Assembly: GCA_047971685.1 (NCBI GenBank) | Contig: JBKDZW010000037.1 | Span: 1-27,685, forward strand | Reading direction: 5' to 3' | Origin: JAJXWB01 sp047971685 | Lineage (GTDB): Bacteria > Pseudomonadota > Alphaproteobacteria > Rhizobiales > Beijerinckiaceae | Length of the DNA: 27,685 nucleotides | Shown: positions 7,534 through 15,329 of the stretch, piece by piece | Position numbering within the stretch: the stretch's first letter is position 1 | Layout of the letters: each line of letters starts with the position of its first letter | The notes under the pieces: generated by a model | What the model was told of the DNA's origin: nothing | The model's input: only the letters and a program-made list of their open reading frames with translations | Database searches by the model: none | Made by a program: the position numbers and the translations under genes

Positions 7534-8409
7534 TTGAATTTCGTTATCGGCCTTGTTGTGGCTCTCGGGTCGATTCTTGGAGGATTCGCCGCGCTCGGCG
7601 GCCATCTCATCGTCATCTGGCAGCCCTGGGAATTCGTCATCATCGGCGGATCGGCCTTCGGCACTTTCATCATCGCCAATACGATGAAAACGATACGCGA
7701 CACGGGCGCAGCCGTTGTGGAGGCCATTCTGGATCGCCAACCGAAGCCAAGGGACTATCTCGATGTGCTCGGCATTCTTGCGGGGCTCATGCGGGAGTTG
7801 AGAACGAAGTCGCGCGCGGAAGCCGAAAAGCATGTCGACAATCCCGCGGAATCTCCGATCTTTCTTGGCTTTCCAAAAATTCTCGCCAACAAGGATCTCA
7901 CCGCATTCATCTGCGATTATTGCCGGCTGATCATCATCGGCAATGCGCGAACGCACGAGATCGAGGCGTTGATGGACGAGGAATTGCACACGATCTCGAA
8001 AGACAAGTTGAAGCCCTACCAGGCTTTGACGGCCGTCTCGGAAGCCCTGCCCGCGCTTGGCATCGTTGCGGCCGTGCTTGGCGTCATCAAGGCCATGGGG
8101 GCGCTCGACCAGTCCCCGGAAATGCTTGGCGGCCTGATTGGCGCGGCGCTGGTTGGAACTTTTGCTGGAATTTTCATCTCTTACGGCATTGTCACACCGC
8201 TCGGCGCAAAAATAAAGACAACGCGCGAAAAGCAGGTTCGCGTCTATGTCATCGTCAAGCAATCGTTGCTTGCCTTCATGAACGGCGCATTGCCGCAAAT
8301 CGCGGTGGAGCACGGGCGCAAGACGATTCCCTCGAAGGAGAGGCCGTCGATCGACGATGTTGAAATCGAAGTCTCGTCGGGCGGCGGGCGTGCGGCGGAG
8401 GCGGCATGA
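7534..8409 (+). CDS. motA: Flagellar motor stator protein MotA, TTG start
   Basis: MotA forms the pentameric part of the MotA-MotB proton channel in the inner membrane and pushes on FliG to turn the motor. The 291-residue product has four membrane segments (about 2-24, 33-50, 168-190 and 198-220) and a large cytoplasmic loop containing EIEALMDEE. Two functionally essential prolines of E. coli MotA, Pro173 and Pro222, fall at exactly residues 173 (ALPALGIVAAVLG) and 222 (IVTPLGAKI) when translation starts at the TTG at 7534. GGAG lies eight bases before that TTG, so this start is well supported although the frame is open further upstream. The stop overlaps fliM (ATGA). Its partner motB lies at 21442. 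Confidence 0.95.
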   Translation: MNFVIGLVVALGSILGGFAALGGHLIVIWQPWEFVIIGGSAFGTFIIANTMKTIRDTGAAVVEAILDRQPKPRDYLDVLGILAGLMRELRTKSRAEAEKHVDNPAESPIFLGFPKILANKDLTAFICDYCRLIIIGNARTHEIEALMDEELHTISKDKLKPYQALTAVSEALPALGIVAAVLGVIKAMGALDQSPEMLGGLIGAALVGTFAGIFISYGIVTPLGAKIKTTREKQVRVYVIVKQSLLAFMNGALPQIAVEHGRKTIPSKERPSIDDVEIEVSSGGGRAAEAA

Positions 8410-9299
8410 AAGAGACGGGCGCCGCTGGATTTCGGCTGGACAGGCAAATCAATCTCAAGCCGTGGACGCCCGGTCGTCTTGCCGCAAAGGGCGCGGGGCG
8501 ACGTGATGGGGGTCTATTGGAAAGACAGGCGGCGCGCTTGCTGCGGGAGTTTGCCGAAGAACATCTTGAGGAGGGCGTAGCCTGTCCAGGCGGCGTCGAA
8601 GATGACGAGACGATCGTTGTGGAAGCGGCGATCGAAAAACTGGAATGGCCTGTGACGTGCCGGGTACGGCAATGCGAAGCTGTGTGGTTTGCCGCCGCGT
8701 TGTTTGGCGCAGGCGCCGAGGCGGCCAAAGATCCGAACGAAGCGGCGTTCGGGCGGATTACGGATCACATTGCACGGCGTATCGTCGACGTGTTTCTGGA
8801 TAAATTCTGCGAGGCGGCGTCTCTGGTCTGTGGAGCAGAACTTGTCCGACGTCCGGAAATATCGACGCCAAAGCCGGCGATATCCGGAGAGGAGCCTGCG
8901 GTCATCACGCGAAAGATCGAGGTGACGATAGAGCCCTGCGCCGTTCGCGCTGAATTTGAAATGAGCGCTGCCGACTTCGGTTTCATTGTCGCCGAGCCAG
9001 GCAATGTCGAGCCCGACGCAGGTCCGCAAGCAAGCGATGGATATAGAGCATATGAAGATGAAATCGGCCGGGCCGTTGTGCTGCTGACTTCGACGATACT
9101 GGATCGCGACGCGACATTTGCGGAGATCAAGACGTGGCAGGTTGGCACGGTCGTGCAACTGGAATCTACGCCGAATTCCATGGCGCGCCTCGATATTGGC
9201 GGGCATATGCTGTTCTGGTGCGAAATAGCGAGAAACGACGATTTTTTTGCGCTGCGTCTGCTTGAAGAGCTGAAACCTTCCGTGGAGAGCCACTTATGA
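8406..9299 (+). CDS. fliM: Flagellar motor switch protein FliM, divergent and short
   Basis: FliM is the middle component of the C-ring; it binds CheY-P, FliG and FliN and sets rotation direction. The 297-residue product is shorter than typical FliM (about 320-400). The C-terminal 75 residues form a SpoA/surface-presentation domain (ILDRDATFAEIKTWQVGTVVQLE, then IGGHMLFWCEIARNDDFFALRL). The central part with GRITDHIARRIVDVFLDKF suits the CheC-like middle domain. The usual N-terminal EIDALL-type CheY-binding motif is not visible; instead there is a basic stretch. Position between motA and fliN supports the call strongly. ATGA overlaps join it to both neighbours. Confidence 0.85.
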   Translation: MKETGAAGFRLDRQINLKPWTPGRLAAKGAGRRDGGLLERQAARLLREFAEEHLEEGVACPGGVEDDETIVVEAAIEKLEWPVTCRVRQCEAVWFAAALFGAGAEAAKDPNEAAFGRITDHIARRIVDVFLDKFCEAASLVCGAELVRRPEISTPKPAISGEEPAVITRKIEVTIEPCAVRAEFEMSAADFGFIVAEPGNVEPDAGPQASDGYRAYEDEIGRAVVLLTSTILDRDATFAEIKTWQVGTVVQLESTPNSMARLDIGGHMLFWCEIARNDDFFALRLLEELKPSVESHL

Positions 9300-9628
9300 C
9301 GGAGCAAACGCAGGCATTGGAAACCGAGAACGTATCGGAAGCCGACAACGCATCAGGCTCCGGGGAGAAGGCGGCTGGCGACGACATCGTTACGAGTATA
9401 GACGCAATTCCCTTGAAATTGCAGGTCGTGCTTGGACGCGCCGTCATGCCTGTGCGGGACGTTGCGAGGCTTCGCCCCGGGGGGCTGGTGACGCTGGACC
9501 GCAAATTGGGACAGGCTGTGGATCTAATGATCAACGATCGTGTGATCTGTCGTGGCGAGATAGCCGTGACCGATGAGCCGACGCCGCGGTTTGTGCTCAA
9601 GATCGTGGAACTGGTCGGGAAATTCTGA
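9296..9628 (+). CDS. fliN: Flagellar motor switch protein FliN
   Basis: FliN forms the lower part of the C-ring with FliM and docks the FliH-FliI export complex. The 110-residue product has an acidic, Ser- and Glu-rich N-terminus (residues 1-30) and a single SpoA domain. Typical signs are DAIPLKLQVVLGRAVMPV followed by LRPGGLVTLDRKLGQAVDL, then VICRGEIAVTDEP and a final LKIVELVG. This is the standard short FliN layout. It overlaps fliM by 4 bp and precedes fliG by 17 bases. Confidence 0.95.
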   Translation: MTEQTQALETENVSEADNASGSGEKAAGDDIVTSIDAIPLKLQVVLGRAVMPVRDVARLRPGGLVTLDRKLGQAVDLMINDRVICRGEIAVTDEPTPRFVLKIVELVGKF

Positions 9629-9645
9629 ACGAGCGATTTGCAGCG

Positions 9646-10668
9646 ATGAACGAAATCGAACGCAGAAGGGGAGGCGATCGTCGAAAACTGACCGGGCCGC
9701 AGCGCGCTGCGGCTTTGTTTATCGTTCTGGGCAAGGAGGCGGCGCCTGCTATCTTACGCCATCTCGACAAAGACGAGGTGCGTGAAATTGCACGCGCTGC
9801 CGGAACGCTTGGCATAGTTGACCGGGCATCGCTCGATGCGATGATCGACGAATTCGTTCAGGAATTCGTCGAGGGGCCGGACGTTGTCGGCACTTTCTCG
9901 GAAGCGCAGCAATTGTTCTCCGATGCGATCGAGCCGCAGGAGCTTGCCCGTATCGTACATGGCGAAAGCACGGAGCCGCAGATCAGCGTCTGGGAAAAGC
10001 TGGCCGATCTTCCAGAGGAGGCGTTGACGGAATTGCTGGCCGGGGAAACCAGTTTTGTTGCGGGTGAAATTCTGAACAGGTTGGGCGTTGAGCGTGCGGC
10101 AGGCATTCTGGAACGCCTCGAAGATGAGCGGCGTGCAAAAATTGTAGCGCGGATGCTTTTATCGAAGCCTGTCGGGACGCTTGCATCCCGGCTTCTCGAA
10201 GAAGGGATCGTTTCTGCGCTCGGCGAGATGGGAAAGGGGCAGGGGGGCGAGGAATCACGAAAGCGCATCGCCGATATTGTCAATCGGTTGGACGGAACGG
10301 CGGCAGACACTGTTGTCGCCTATCTGTCCGCAGTCGCGCCCGACCAGGCCCGGGAGGTTCGCGCGCTGGTCTTCAAGTTCGATGAATTGACTGCATTGTC
10401 GCAGGAGGACCGTGTGATTCTGTTCGACGGTCTGGCGACAGAGCGCGTTATTCTGGCGCTCAAGGGCGCGCCGGCGGACGTTGTCGAAGCGGCGCTCAGC
10501 AGCCTTGGCGGGCGGGCGCGGCGCATGGTTGAATCGGAACTGGCGAGCGGGGCGCCTGCGCCACAGCGCGAGATTGCGGCAGCGCGTCGCATGGTCGTCG
10601 AGGCGGCGCTCCGGCTGTCTGCTTCCGGGACGATAAGCTTGCCAACGGCTGCGTCCGAAACGCAATAG
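9646..10668 (+). CDS. fliG: Flagellar motor switch protein FliG
   Basis: FliG links the MS-ring (FliF) to the C-ring and is the torque-generating surface touched by MotA. The 340-residue length is normal. The N-terminal domain begins with GPQRAAALFIVLGKEAA and DEVREIARA, the middle domain has VAGEILNRL, and the C-terminal domain carries FKFDELTALSQEDRVILF and LALKGAP, where the charged MotA-contacting residues lie in known FliG structures. The order fliM-fliN-fliG keeps the whole switch complex together, directly after motA. No strong ribosome-binding site precedes the ATG; coupling to fliN is likely. Confidence 0.96.
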   Translation: MNEIERRRGGDRRKLTGPQRAAALFIVLGKEAAPAILRHLDKDEVREIARAAGTLGIVDRASLDAMIDEFVQEFVEGPDVVGTFSEAQQLFSDAIEPQELARIVHGESTEPQISVWEKLADLPEEALTELLAGETSFVAGEILNRLGVERAAGILERLEDERRAKIVARMLLSKPVGTLASRLLEEGIVSALGEMGKGQGGEESRKRIADIVNRLDGTAADTVVAYLSAVAPDQAREVRALVFKFDELTALSQEDRVILFDGLATERVILALKGAPADVVEAALSSLGGRARRMVESELASGAPAPQREIAAARRMVVEAALRLSASGTISLPTAASETQ

Positions 10669-10676
10669 GCGGACGG

Positions 10677-11759
10677 ATGTCGGACGAAACAGATCCGGAA
10701 AGCCGCGATCAGGAAGCAAGCGAGAAGAAGATTTCCGACGCCATCGAGCGCGGAAATACGCCTATTGCGCACGATCTGTCGCTGCTTGGGTCTGTTTGCG
10801 GCGTTTATGCGGCTCTGGTTGCGATACGCCATTTTGTTTCAAACGCCCATGTGGCGACCCTGGGCGTTTTGCTCGACCGAAGCTGGGATATTCGCATTAT
10901 AGCCGGGGCCGACGCGATGGGCGTCTTGCAAACGATTATTCTTGCGCTTAGCGCGCCCTGGTTTGCGATCCTTGCCGCCTGTTTTCTGATTTCGCTTGTT
11001 CTGGGGGGGGCGACGCAGCGCCCGCGCGTCGTGTGGAAAAGACTGAAGGTCGATGGCGCGCGCCTCAATCCGGTCAAGGGCGTAGGCCGGATTTTCGGCA
11101 AGAAAGGGTGGGCGGCGTTTTTCAAGCTGATGCTCAAGAATTGTCTGGCCTTTGCAGCGGCCGGCTTCGCCTTCGGCAAGGCCTGGGTTGAAATCACGGA
11201 TGGCGCATCGCGCGAGCCGGCGGCGATCGGCGCCGTCGCATTGGCGGCCATGGAGAACGTTACGCTGTCTGTTGCGGGCGTTCTGGCCTGCTTTGCAATC
11301 TTCGATCTCGTGATGTCCCGCCTTTCCTGGCGCAAGGAGCTTCGGATGACCCGGCAGGAAGTGAAGGATGAAATCAAACAGGCCGAGGGCGATCCCATGG
11401 TCAAGATGCGCTTGCGGTCGCTTGCGCTCGACCGGGCGCGCCGGCGCATGCTGACGGAGGTGTCGTCGGCGACGATGGTGGTTGCAAATCCGACGCATTA
11501 TGCCGTTGCGCTGCGTTATGTCCGGGAAGAGGGCGGAGCGCCTGTCGTTGTGGCGAAGGGACAGGAGCTGATCGCACTCAAAATTCGCGGAGAGGCAGAG
11601 AGACGTGAAATTCCCGTTGTGGAGCAACCCGAGCTGGCGCGCGCGCTCTATCGCGCGGTGGAAGTCGGGCAATTGATTCCGCCCGAGTTTTACAAGGCCG
11701 TGGCCGAGATCGTGAACTTTCTTTCAAAGCGCGACGCGGCGACGCCTCCTCCGCGCTGA
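10677..11759 (+). CDS. flhB: Flagellar biosynthesis protein FlhB
   Basis: FlhB is an export-gate protein whose cytoplasmic domain self-cleaves and switches substrate specificity from rod/hook to filament subunits under control of FliK. The 360-residue product has four membrane helices (about residues 35-55, 90-110, 145-165 and 190-215) followed by the cytoplasmic domain. The autocleavage motif NPTH sits at residues 271-274, within VVANPTHYAVALRY, close to the position in enteric FlhB. An eight-G run at 11003-11010 lies inside the second helix (LVLGGATQ). The gene follows fliG by 8 bases. The substrate-switch partner FliK is encoded at 23586-24956. Confidence 0.97.
   Translation: MSDETDPESRDQEASEKKISDAIERGNTPIAHDLSLLGSVCGVYAALVAIRHFVSNAHVATLGVLLDRSWDIRIIAGADAMGVLQTIILALSAPWFAILAACFLISLVLGGATQRPRVVWKRLKVDGARLNPVKGVGRIFGKKGWAAFFKLMLKNCLAFAAAGFAFGKAWVEITDGASREPAAIGAVALAAMENVTLSVAGVLACFAIFDLVMSRLSWRKELRMTRQEVKDEIKQAEGDPMVKMRLRSLALDRARRRMLTEVSSATMVVANPTHYAVALRYVREEGGAPVVVAKGQELIALKIRGEAERREIPVVEQPELARALYRAVEVGQLIPPEFYKAVAEIVNFLSKRDAATPPPR
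11003..11010 (+). repeat. G8 homopolymer inside flhB
   Basis: Eight consecutive G bases run across codons CTG-GGG-GGG-GCG at about residues 109-112 of FlhB. The reading frame is intact as given. A one-base slip would truncate FlhB in its second membrane helix. Confidence 0.9.
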
Positions 11760-11814
11760 CGCAAGCCTGATGCAAGGCCGTGCGCGTAATCATCCGAAGG
11801 TCATGGAGGAAATC

Positions 11815-12195
11815 GTGCCGGATGCCGGAATTTTCCAAGTCGCACAACGCCAGGCGCAATGGTTGATGGCGCGCCAGCGCGTCATTGCGGAAAATGTCGC
11901 GCATGCGGCGTCGCCCGGTTACCGCGCTGTCGATGTTAAGGGATTTTCGGAAGCGCTGGAGCGCACCAGTCTGGGCATGACCGCCACCAGCGCCAGTCAT
12001 TTTCGACTGGCCGACGAGGAAGCGCGGCCGATCGGCAAGCGTTATACGAAGGCGGCGGAAGTGTCGTATTCCGGCAATAATGTATCTCTGGATCAGCAAT
12101 TGCTGGCGGCCACCGAGGTGCGACAGGGTTATGCGCTCAACACGAGCGTCGTGAAGGCTTTGCATCGGCTGATGCTTTCAGCGACGAAGGGGTGA
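11815..12195 (+). CDS. flgB: Flagellar basal-body rod protein FlgB
   Basis: FlgB is the most proximal rod protein. The 126-residue product reads IFQVAQRQAQWLMARQRVIAENVAHAASPGYRAVDV near its start, the rod-protein N-terminal pattern, and ends in VRQGYALNTSVVKALHRLM. I chose the GTG at 11815 because GGAGGA lies 4 bases upstream and the length suits rhizobial FlgB. In-frame ATGs at 11770 and 11803 are possible but have no well-spaced ribosome-binding site. The 55-base gap after flhB is the largest in this operon and might hold an internal promoter, although none is obvious. It is followed directly by flgC. Confidence 0.9.
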   Translation: MPDAGIFQVAQRQAQWLMARQRVIAENVAHAASPGYRAVDVKGFSEALERTSLGMTATSASHFRLADEEARPIGKRYTKAAEVSYSGNNVSLDQQLLAATEVRQGYALNTSVVKALHRLMLSATKG

Positions 12196-12198
12196 GGC

Positions 12199-12615
12199 GT
12201 GATCGATCCGTTACAGACGTCCATTCGCGTGGCGGGGTCGGCGCTTCAGGCGCAAGCGATCCGGATGCGCGTCGTCTCGGAAAATATCGCGAATGCGCAA
12301 ACATCGGCCAACTCGCCCGATAGCGAGCCCTACAGGCGTAAAACCGTTACGTTTGGCGAGCAGGTTTCACGCGAGGAACATGCGAGTTTTGTTGCGATCA
12401 AGAAGATCGGCCGGGACGACGGCCCTCTTCGCGTCGTGCGCGACCCCGGCAACCCCGCGGCAAACGCCAAGGGCGAGGTCTTGATGCCGAATGTCGATCC
12501 GGTTCTCGAACTTGCGGATATGCGCGAGGCCAATCACGGCTATCAAGCCAGCCTGCAAATCATACGACAGGCGCGGGATCTGTTTTCCATGACGCTCGAC
12601 ATTTTGAAAACGTGA
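12199..12615 (+). CDS. flgC: Flagellar basal-body rod protein FlgC
   Basis: FlgC is a proximal rod subunit. The 138-residue product begins with a GTG start and has the rod N-terminal pattern ALQAQAIRMRVVSENIANAQT. A central PYRRKTVTF stretch follows, and the C-terminal block runs VLMPNVDPVLELADMREANHGYQASLQII, which is highly typical of FlgC. Length is normal. It lies 3 bases after the flgB stop and 7 bases before fliE, the usual flgB-flgC-fliE order. Confidence 0.96.
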   Translation: MIDPLQTSIRVAGSALQAQAIRMRVVSENIANAQTSANSPDSEPYRRKTVTFGEQVSREEHASFVAIKKIGRDDGPLRVVRDPGNPAANAKGEVLMPNVDPVLELADMREANHGYQASLQIIRQARDLFSMTLDILKT

Positions 12616-12622
12616 GGCTCGA

Positions 12623-12943
12623 ATGGTTCCTTTAGCGCTTGGCCTTGGATTGGCGGATGGGCTCGCCCGTGCGGCGTTTCAGACAGACAAGTCCGGTCCC
12701 GGGGCGGCGACGCAGGCGAAGGCTGGCGTGGATTTCGCTAACGTTCTGTCCGAAGTCGCGGCTTCTGCGTCGCAATCGATCGCGGCCGCTGAAAAAACCG
12801 GCGTCGCCGCATTTCACGGGCAGGCCTCGACACGCGAAGTTGTCGAAAAGCTCATGTATGCCGAGCAGAATTTGCAGGTGGCGCTTTCGTTACGCGACAA
12901 GACGGTCGCCGCTCTGCAAGAAATCAGCCGGATGGCGATCTGA
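12623..12943 (+). CDS. fliE: Flagellar hook-basal body complex protein FliE
   Basis: FliE joins the MS-ring and export gate to the rod and is one of the first proteins exported. The 106-residue length is normal. The C-terminal half carries the family signature: VVEKLMYAEQNLQVALSLRD followed by KTVAALQEISRMAI. The N-terminal part is Ala- and Gly-rich. It sits between flgC and flgG as in other Rhizobiales, with gaps under 10 bases. Confidence 0.95.
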   Translation: MVPLALGLGLADGLARAAFQTDKSGPGAATQAKAGVDFANVLSEVAASASQSIAAAEKTGVAAFHGQASTREVVEKLMYAEQNLQVALSLRDKTVAALQEISRMAI

Positions 12944-12952
12944 GGTGTCGAA

Positions 12953-13741
12953 ATGCGTGCTCTGACGATTGCAGCGACGGGAATGAGCGCTCAGCAACTT
13001 AACGTGGAGGTGATCGCGAATAATATCGCCAACATCAATACGACAGGTTTCAAGCGGGCGCGCGCGGAATTTACCGACCTGCTCTATCAGGCCGAGCGTC
13101 TGCAGGGCGTGTCCAATCGGGGGCGCGACGCTACGATTCCCGAAGGCGTGCAGATCGGGCTGGGGGTTCGTACCGCAGCCGTCCGAAACCTGAATATTCA
13201 AGGCGCCCTGACAAGCACGGGAAACAAGTTCGATTTCGCCATCAACGGGCGCGGATGGTTTCAGATCCAGGGTGGCGACGGGCAGACGATTTACACCCGC
13301 GACGGGTCGTTCAGCACCAATGCGCAGGGGCAGGTCGTGACTGCGGACGGTTATGCGCTGATCCCTGCAATACAGGCGCCGCAAAATGCAACCGCAATAA
13401 ATATCAGTCAATCGGGTCTCGTCACCGCGAACGTCGCGGGACAGGCGGCGCCGCAGCAGATCGGACAATTGACGATCGCCACGTTCACCAACGAGGCGGG
13501 TCTCGAGCCCCTGGGAAGCAATCTGTTCCGCGAGACCGCAGCATCCGGGGCGGCGGTGAACGGGGCGCCGGGGGATCCGGGTTTTGGCGTCATCAGTCAG
13601 GGATATCTCGAAAGCTCCAATGTCGATCCCGTGAAGGAAATCACCGATCTGATTTCGGCGCAGCGCGCCTATGAAATGAATTCCAAGGTCATACAGGCCG
13701 TCGACGATATGGCGACCACGATTTCTAAGAATATGAGGTAG
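12953..13741 (+). CDS. flgG: Flagellar basal-body distal rod protein FlgG
   Basis: FlgG builds the distal rod that crosses the P- and L-rings. The 262-residue product is the normal length. It starts MRALTIAATGMSAQQLNVEV and continues VIANNIANINTTGFKR, the flagellar rod/hook N-terminal motif. It contains the INGRGWFQIQ and YTRDGSFSTNAQGQVV strands of the central domain and ends SNVDPVKEITDLISAQRAYE. All are clear FlgG features. It is followed at 7 bases by flgA, whose product helps assemble the P-ring around this rod. Confidence 0.98.
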   Translation: MRALTIAATGMSAQQLNVEVIANNIANINTTGFKRARAEFTDLLYQAERLQGVSNRGRDATIPEGVQIGLGVRTAAVRNLNIQGALTSTGNKFDFAINGRGWFQIQGGDGQTIYTRDGSFSTNAQGQVVTADGYALIPAIQAPQNATAINISQSGLVTANVAGQAAPQQIGQLTIATFTNEAGLEPLGSNLFRETAASGAAVNGAPGDPGFGVISQGYLESSNVDPVKEITDLISAQRAYEMNSKVIQAVDDMATTISKNMR

Positions 13742-13748
13742 TCTGCCG

Positions 13749-14189
13749 GTGCGGATAAAAGGGGCTTTTCTCTGTATTTTTTTTCTTGCGCATGCGGCTG
13801 CTGCGCGCGAGGCGACGATTCCCGTGCCCTATGTGACGATATATCCGGGCGAGACCATTCGCGATAGCATGCTGAGCGAGGCGGTCTTTGAATTGCGCGA
13901 CGACAGCCAGGTCATCAGGATACGTGGCGATCTGATCGGGCGTACGGCGAAGCGGACCCTGTTCGCCGGCAAGCCGATCGGGGCCGCTTCGGTCGAGGAT
14001 CCTTATACGATCGGCAACGGCAATCCGGTTCAACTGATCTACGAACGGCCCGGCATCAGCATCAGCGCATCGGGGCTTGCCTTGCAGGCGGCGCGCACGG
14101 GCGATCCTATCCGTGTCCGGAATGTGGAAAGCGGGTTGGTCGTGACGGGAACCGTGACGGCTACGGGAACCGTTTTGGTGGGGCGGTGA
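13749..14189 (+). CDS. flgA: Flagella basal body P-ring formation protein FlgA
   Basis: FlgA is a periplasmic chaperone for the P-ring protein FlgI. The 146-residue product starts with a GTG and has a signal peptide of about 19 residues (RIKGAFLCIFFLAHAAAA). A SAF-type domain follows, and the C-terminal domain has VQLIYERPGISISASGLAL and ends in VVTGTVTATGTVLVG, a common FlgA ending. An eight-T run at 13777-13784 lies in the signal-peptide codons. The final strand is encoded by an 11-bp direct repeat (14145-14155 and 14163-14173). The stop overlaps the flgI start, fitting a chaperone-client pair. Confidence 0.93.
   Translation: MRIKGAFLCIFFLAHAAAAREATIPVPYVTIYPGETIRDSMLSEAVFELRDDSQVIRIRGDLIGRTAKRTLFAGKPIGAASVEDPYTIGNGNPVQLIYERPGISISASGLALQAARTGDPIRVRNVESGLVVTGTVTATGTVLVGR
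13777..13784 (+). repeat. T8 homopolymer in the flgA signal peptide
   Basis: Eight consecutive T bases encode part of the hydrophobic core of the FlgA signal peptide (CIFFLA). The frame is intact as given; a slip of one base would abolish FlgA. Confidence 0.9.
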
Positions 14190-15286
14190 TGTGGCGCATT
14201 ATCTGTATGATCGCGCTTTGTCTGTATTCGGGCGAGGTCGCGGGGAAAGTCAGAATTAAGGACATTACGACCGTGCGCGGGCTGCGCGACAATCAACTCG
14301 TTGGCTATGGGCTCGTCGTCGGTTTGAACGGCACCGGAGATTCTCTCCGAAATTCCGTATTCACGGAACAATCCATGCAATCGATGCTCGATCGCATGGG
14401 CATCGCCGTCAAAAGCGGGACGATGCGCACGAGAAATGTCGCGGCGGTTATCGTTTCAAGCGATATTCCTCCCTATTCCGCGATCGGAACGCGCGTTGAC
14501 GTTTCGGTATCCTCTTTGGGCGATGCGACATCTCTGGTCGGGGGGACGCTGATCATGACCCCGTTGATGGGGCCGAATGGCGTTGTGCATGTTTCTGCGC
14601 AGGGGCCGGTTTCGGTGGCGGGATTTTCGGAGGCCGGTCGATCGGAAACGGTGACGCAGGGCGTTCCGACCGCCGGACGTATTCCCAATGGGGGCGTGGT
14701 GGAACGGGAATTGCCGAAGCAGAACGGCGAAGATGCGAACATAGTTCTGGAATTGCGCAACGCGGACTTCAGGACAGCCGTCAAAATTGCCGATGCGATA
14801 AACGCCTATTCAAAGTCAAAATTTGCGATGCGGGTGGCGCAGGAGCGCGACAATAGAGCTATCGAAATTCTGAAACCGTCGAGAATTTCGTCCTCCAGAC
14901 TGATCGCCGACATCGGCGAATTGCTGGTCGATCCGGATCTGCCGGCGCGAATAGTAATCGACTCGCGTTCCGGCACCGTCGTTATCGGGGCCGACGTACA
15001 GATATCGACCGTGGCTGTCACGCATGGCGCACTTTCGGTTCGCATTACCGAGACGCCGAATGTTTCCCAGCCAAACGCGATGTCGCAGGGGAAAACCGTT
15101 GTCACCAGCGATACCGCGATTTCCGTGGGCCAGGACGGAGGGCAATTGGCGGTGCTGACTGGCGCAAGCCTTAAATCGCTTATTCGCGGTCTGAACCAGA
15201 TCGGTTTGAAGCCAGCCGGAATCATTTCGATCTTGCAGGCGATCAAGACGGCCGGCGCATTGCAGGCAGAGATTGTCTCGCAATAG
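14189..15286 (+). CDS. flgI: Flagellar P-ring protein FlgI
   Basis: FlgI forms the periplasmic P-ring that acts as a bushing around the rod. The product of 365 residues has a signal peptide of about 20 residues (MWRIICMIALCLYSGEVAG). The family block RIKDITTVRGLRDNQLVGYG then GLVVGLNGTGDSL follows, then MLDRMGI, and IPPYSAIGTRVDVSVSSLGD further on. It ends with LKSLIRGLNQIGLKPAGIISILQAIKTAGAL. This is typical full-length FlgI. Either the GTG at 14186 or the ATG at 14189 could initiate; ATG is preferred and overlaps the flgA stop. Confidence 0.97.
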   Translation: MWRIICMIALCLYSGEVAGKVRIKDITTVRGLRDNQLVGYGLVVGLNGTGDSLRNSVFTEQSMQSMLDRMGIAVKSGTMRTRNVAAVIVSSDIPPYSAIGTRVDVSVSSLGDATSLVGGTLIMTPLMGPNGVVHVSAQGPVSVAGFSEAGRSETVTQGVPTAGRIPNGGVVERELPKQNGEDANIVLELRNADFRTAVKIADAINAYSKSKFAMRVAQERDNRAIEILKPSRISSSRLIADIGELLVDPDLPARIVIDSRSGTVVIGADVQISTVAVTHGALSVRITETPNVSQPNAMSQGKTVVTSDTAISVGQDGGQLAVLTGASLKSLIRGLNQIGLKPAGIISILQAIKTAGALQAEIVSQ

Positions 15287-15329
15287 GTCAGTGTGGCGCA
15301 AGGCTTGCCGGGGACGTTGTCTCGAGCGA

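Noticed and set aside
14145..14173. Direct repeat ACGGGAACCGT twice at the end of flgA
   Set aside because: It encodes the repeated Thr-Gly-Thr-Val pattern common at FlgA C-termini, so protein conservation explains it.
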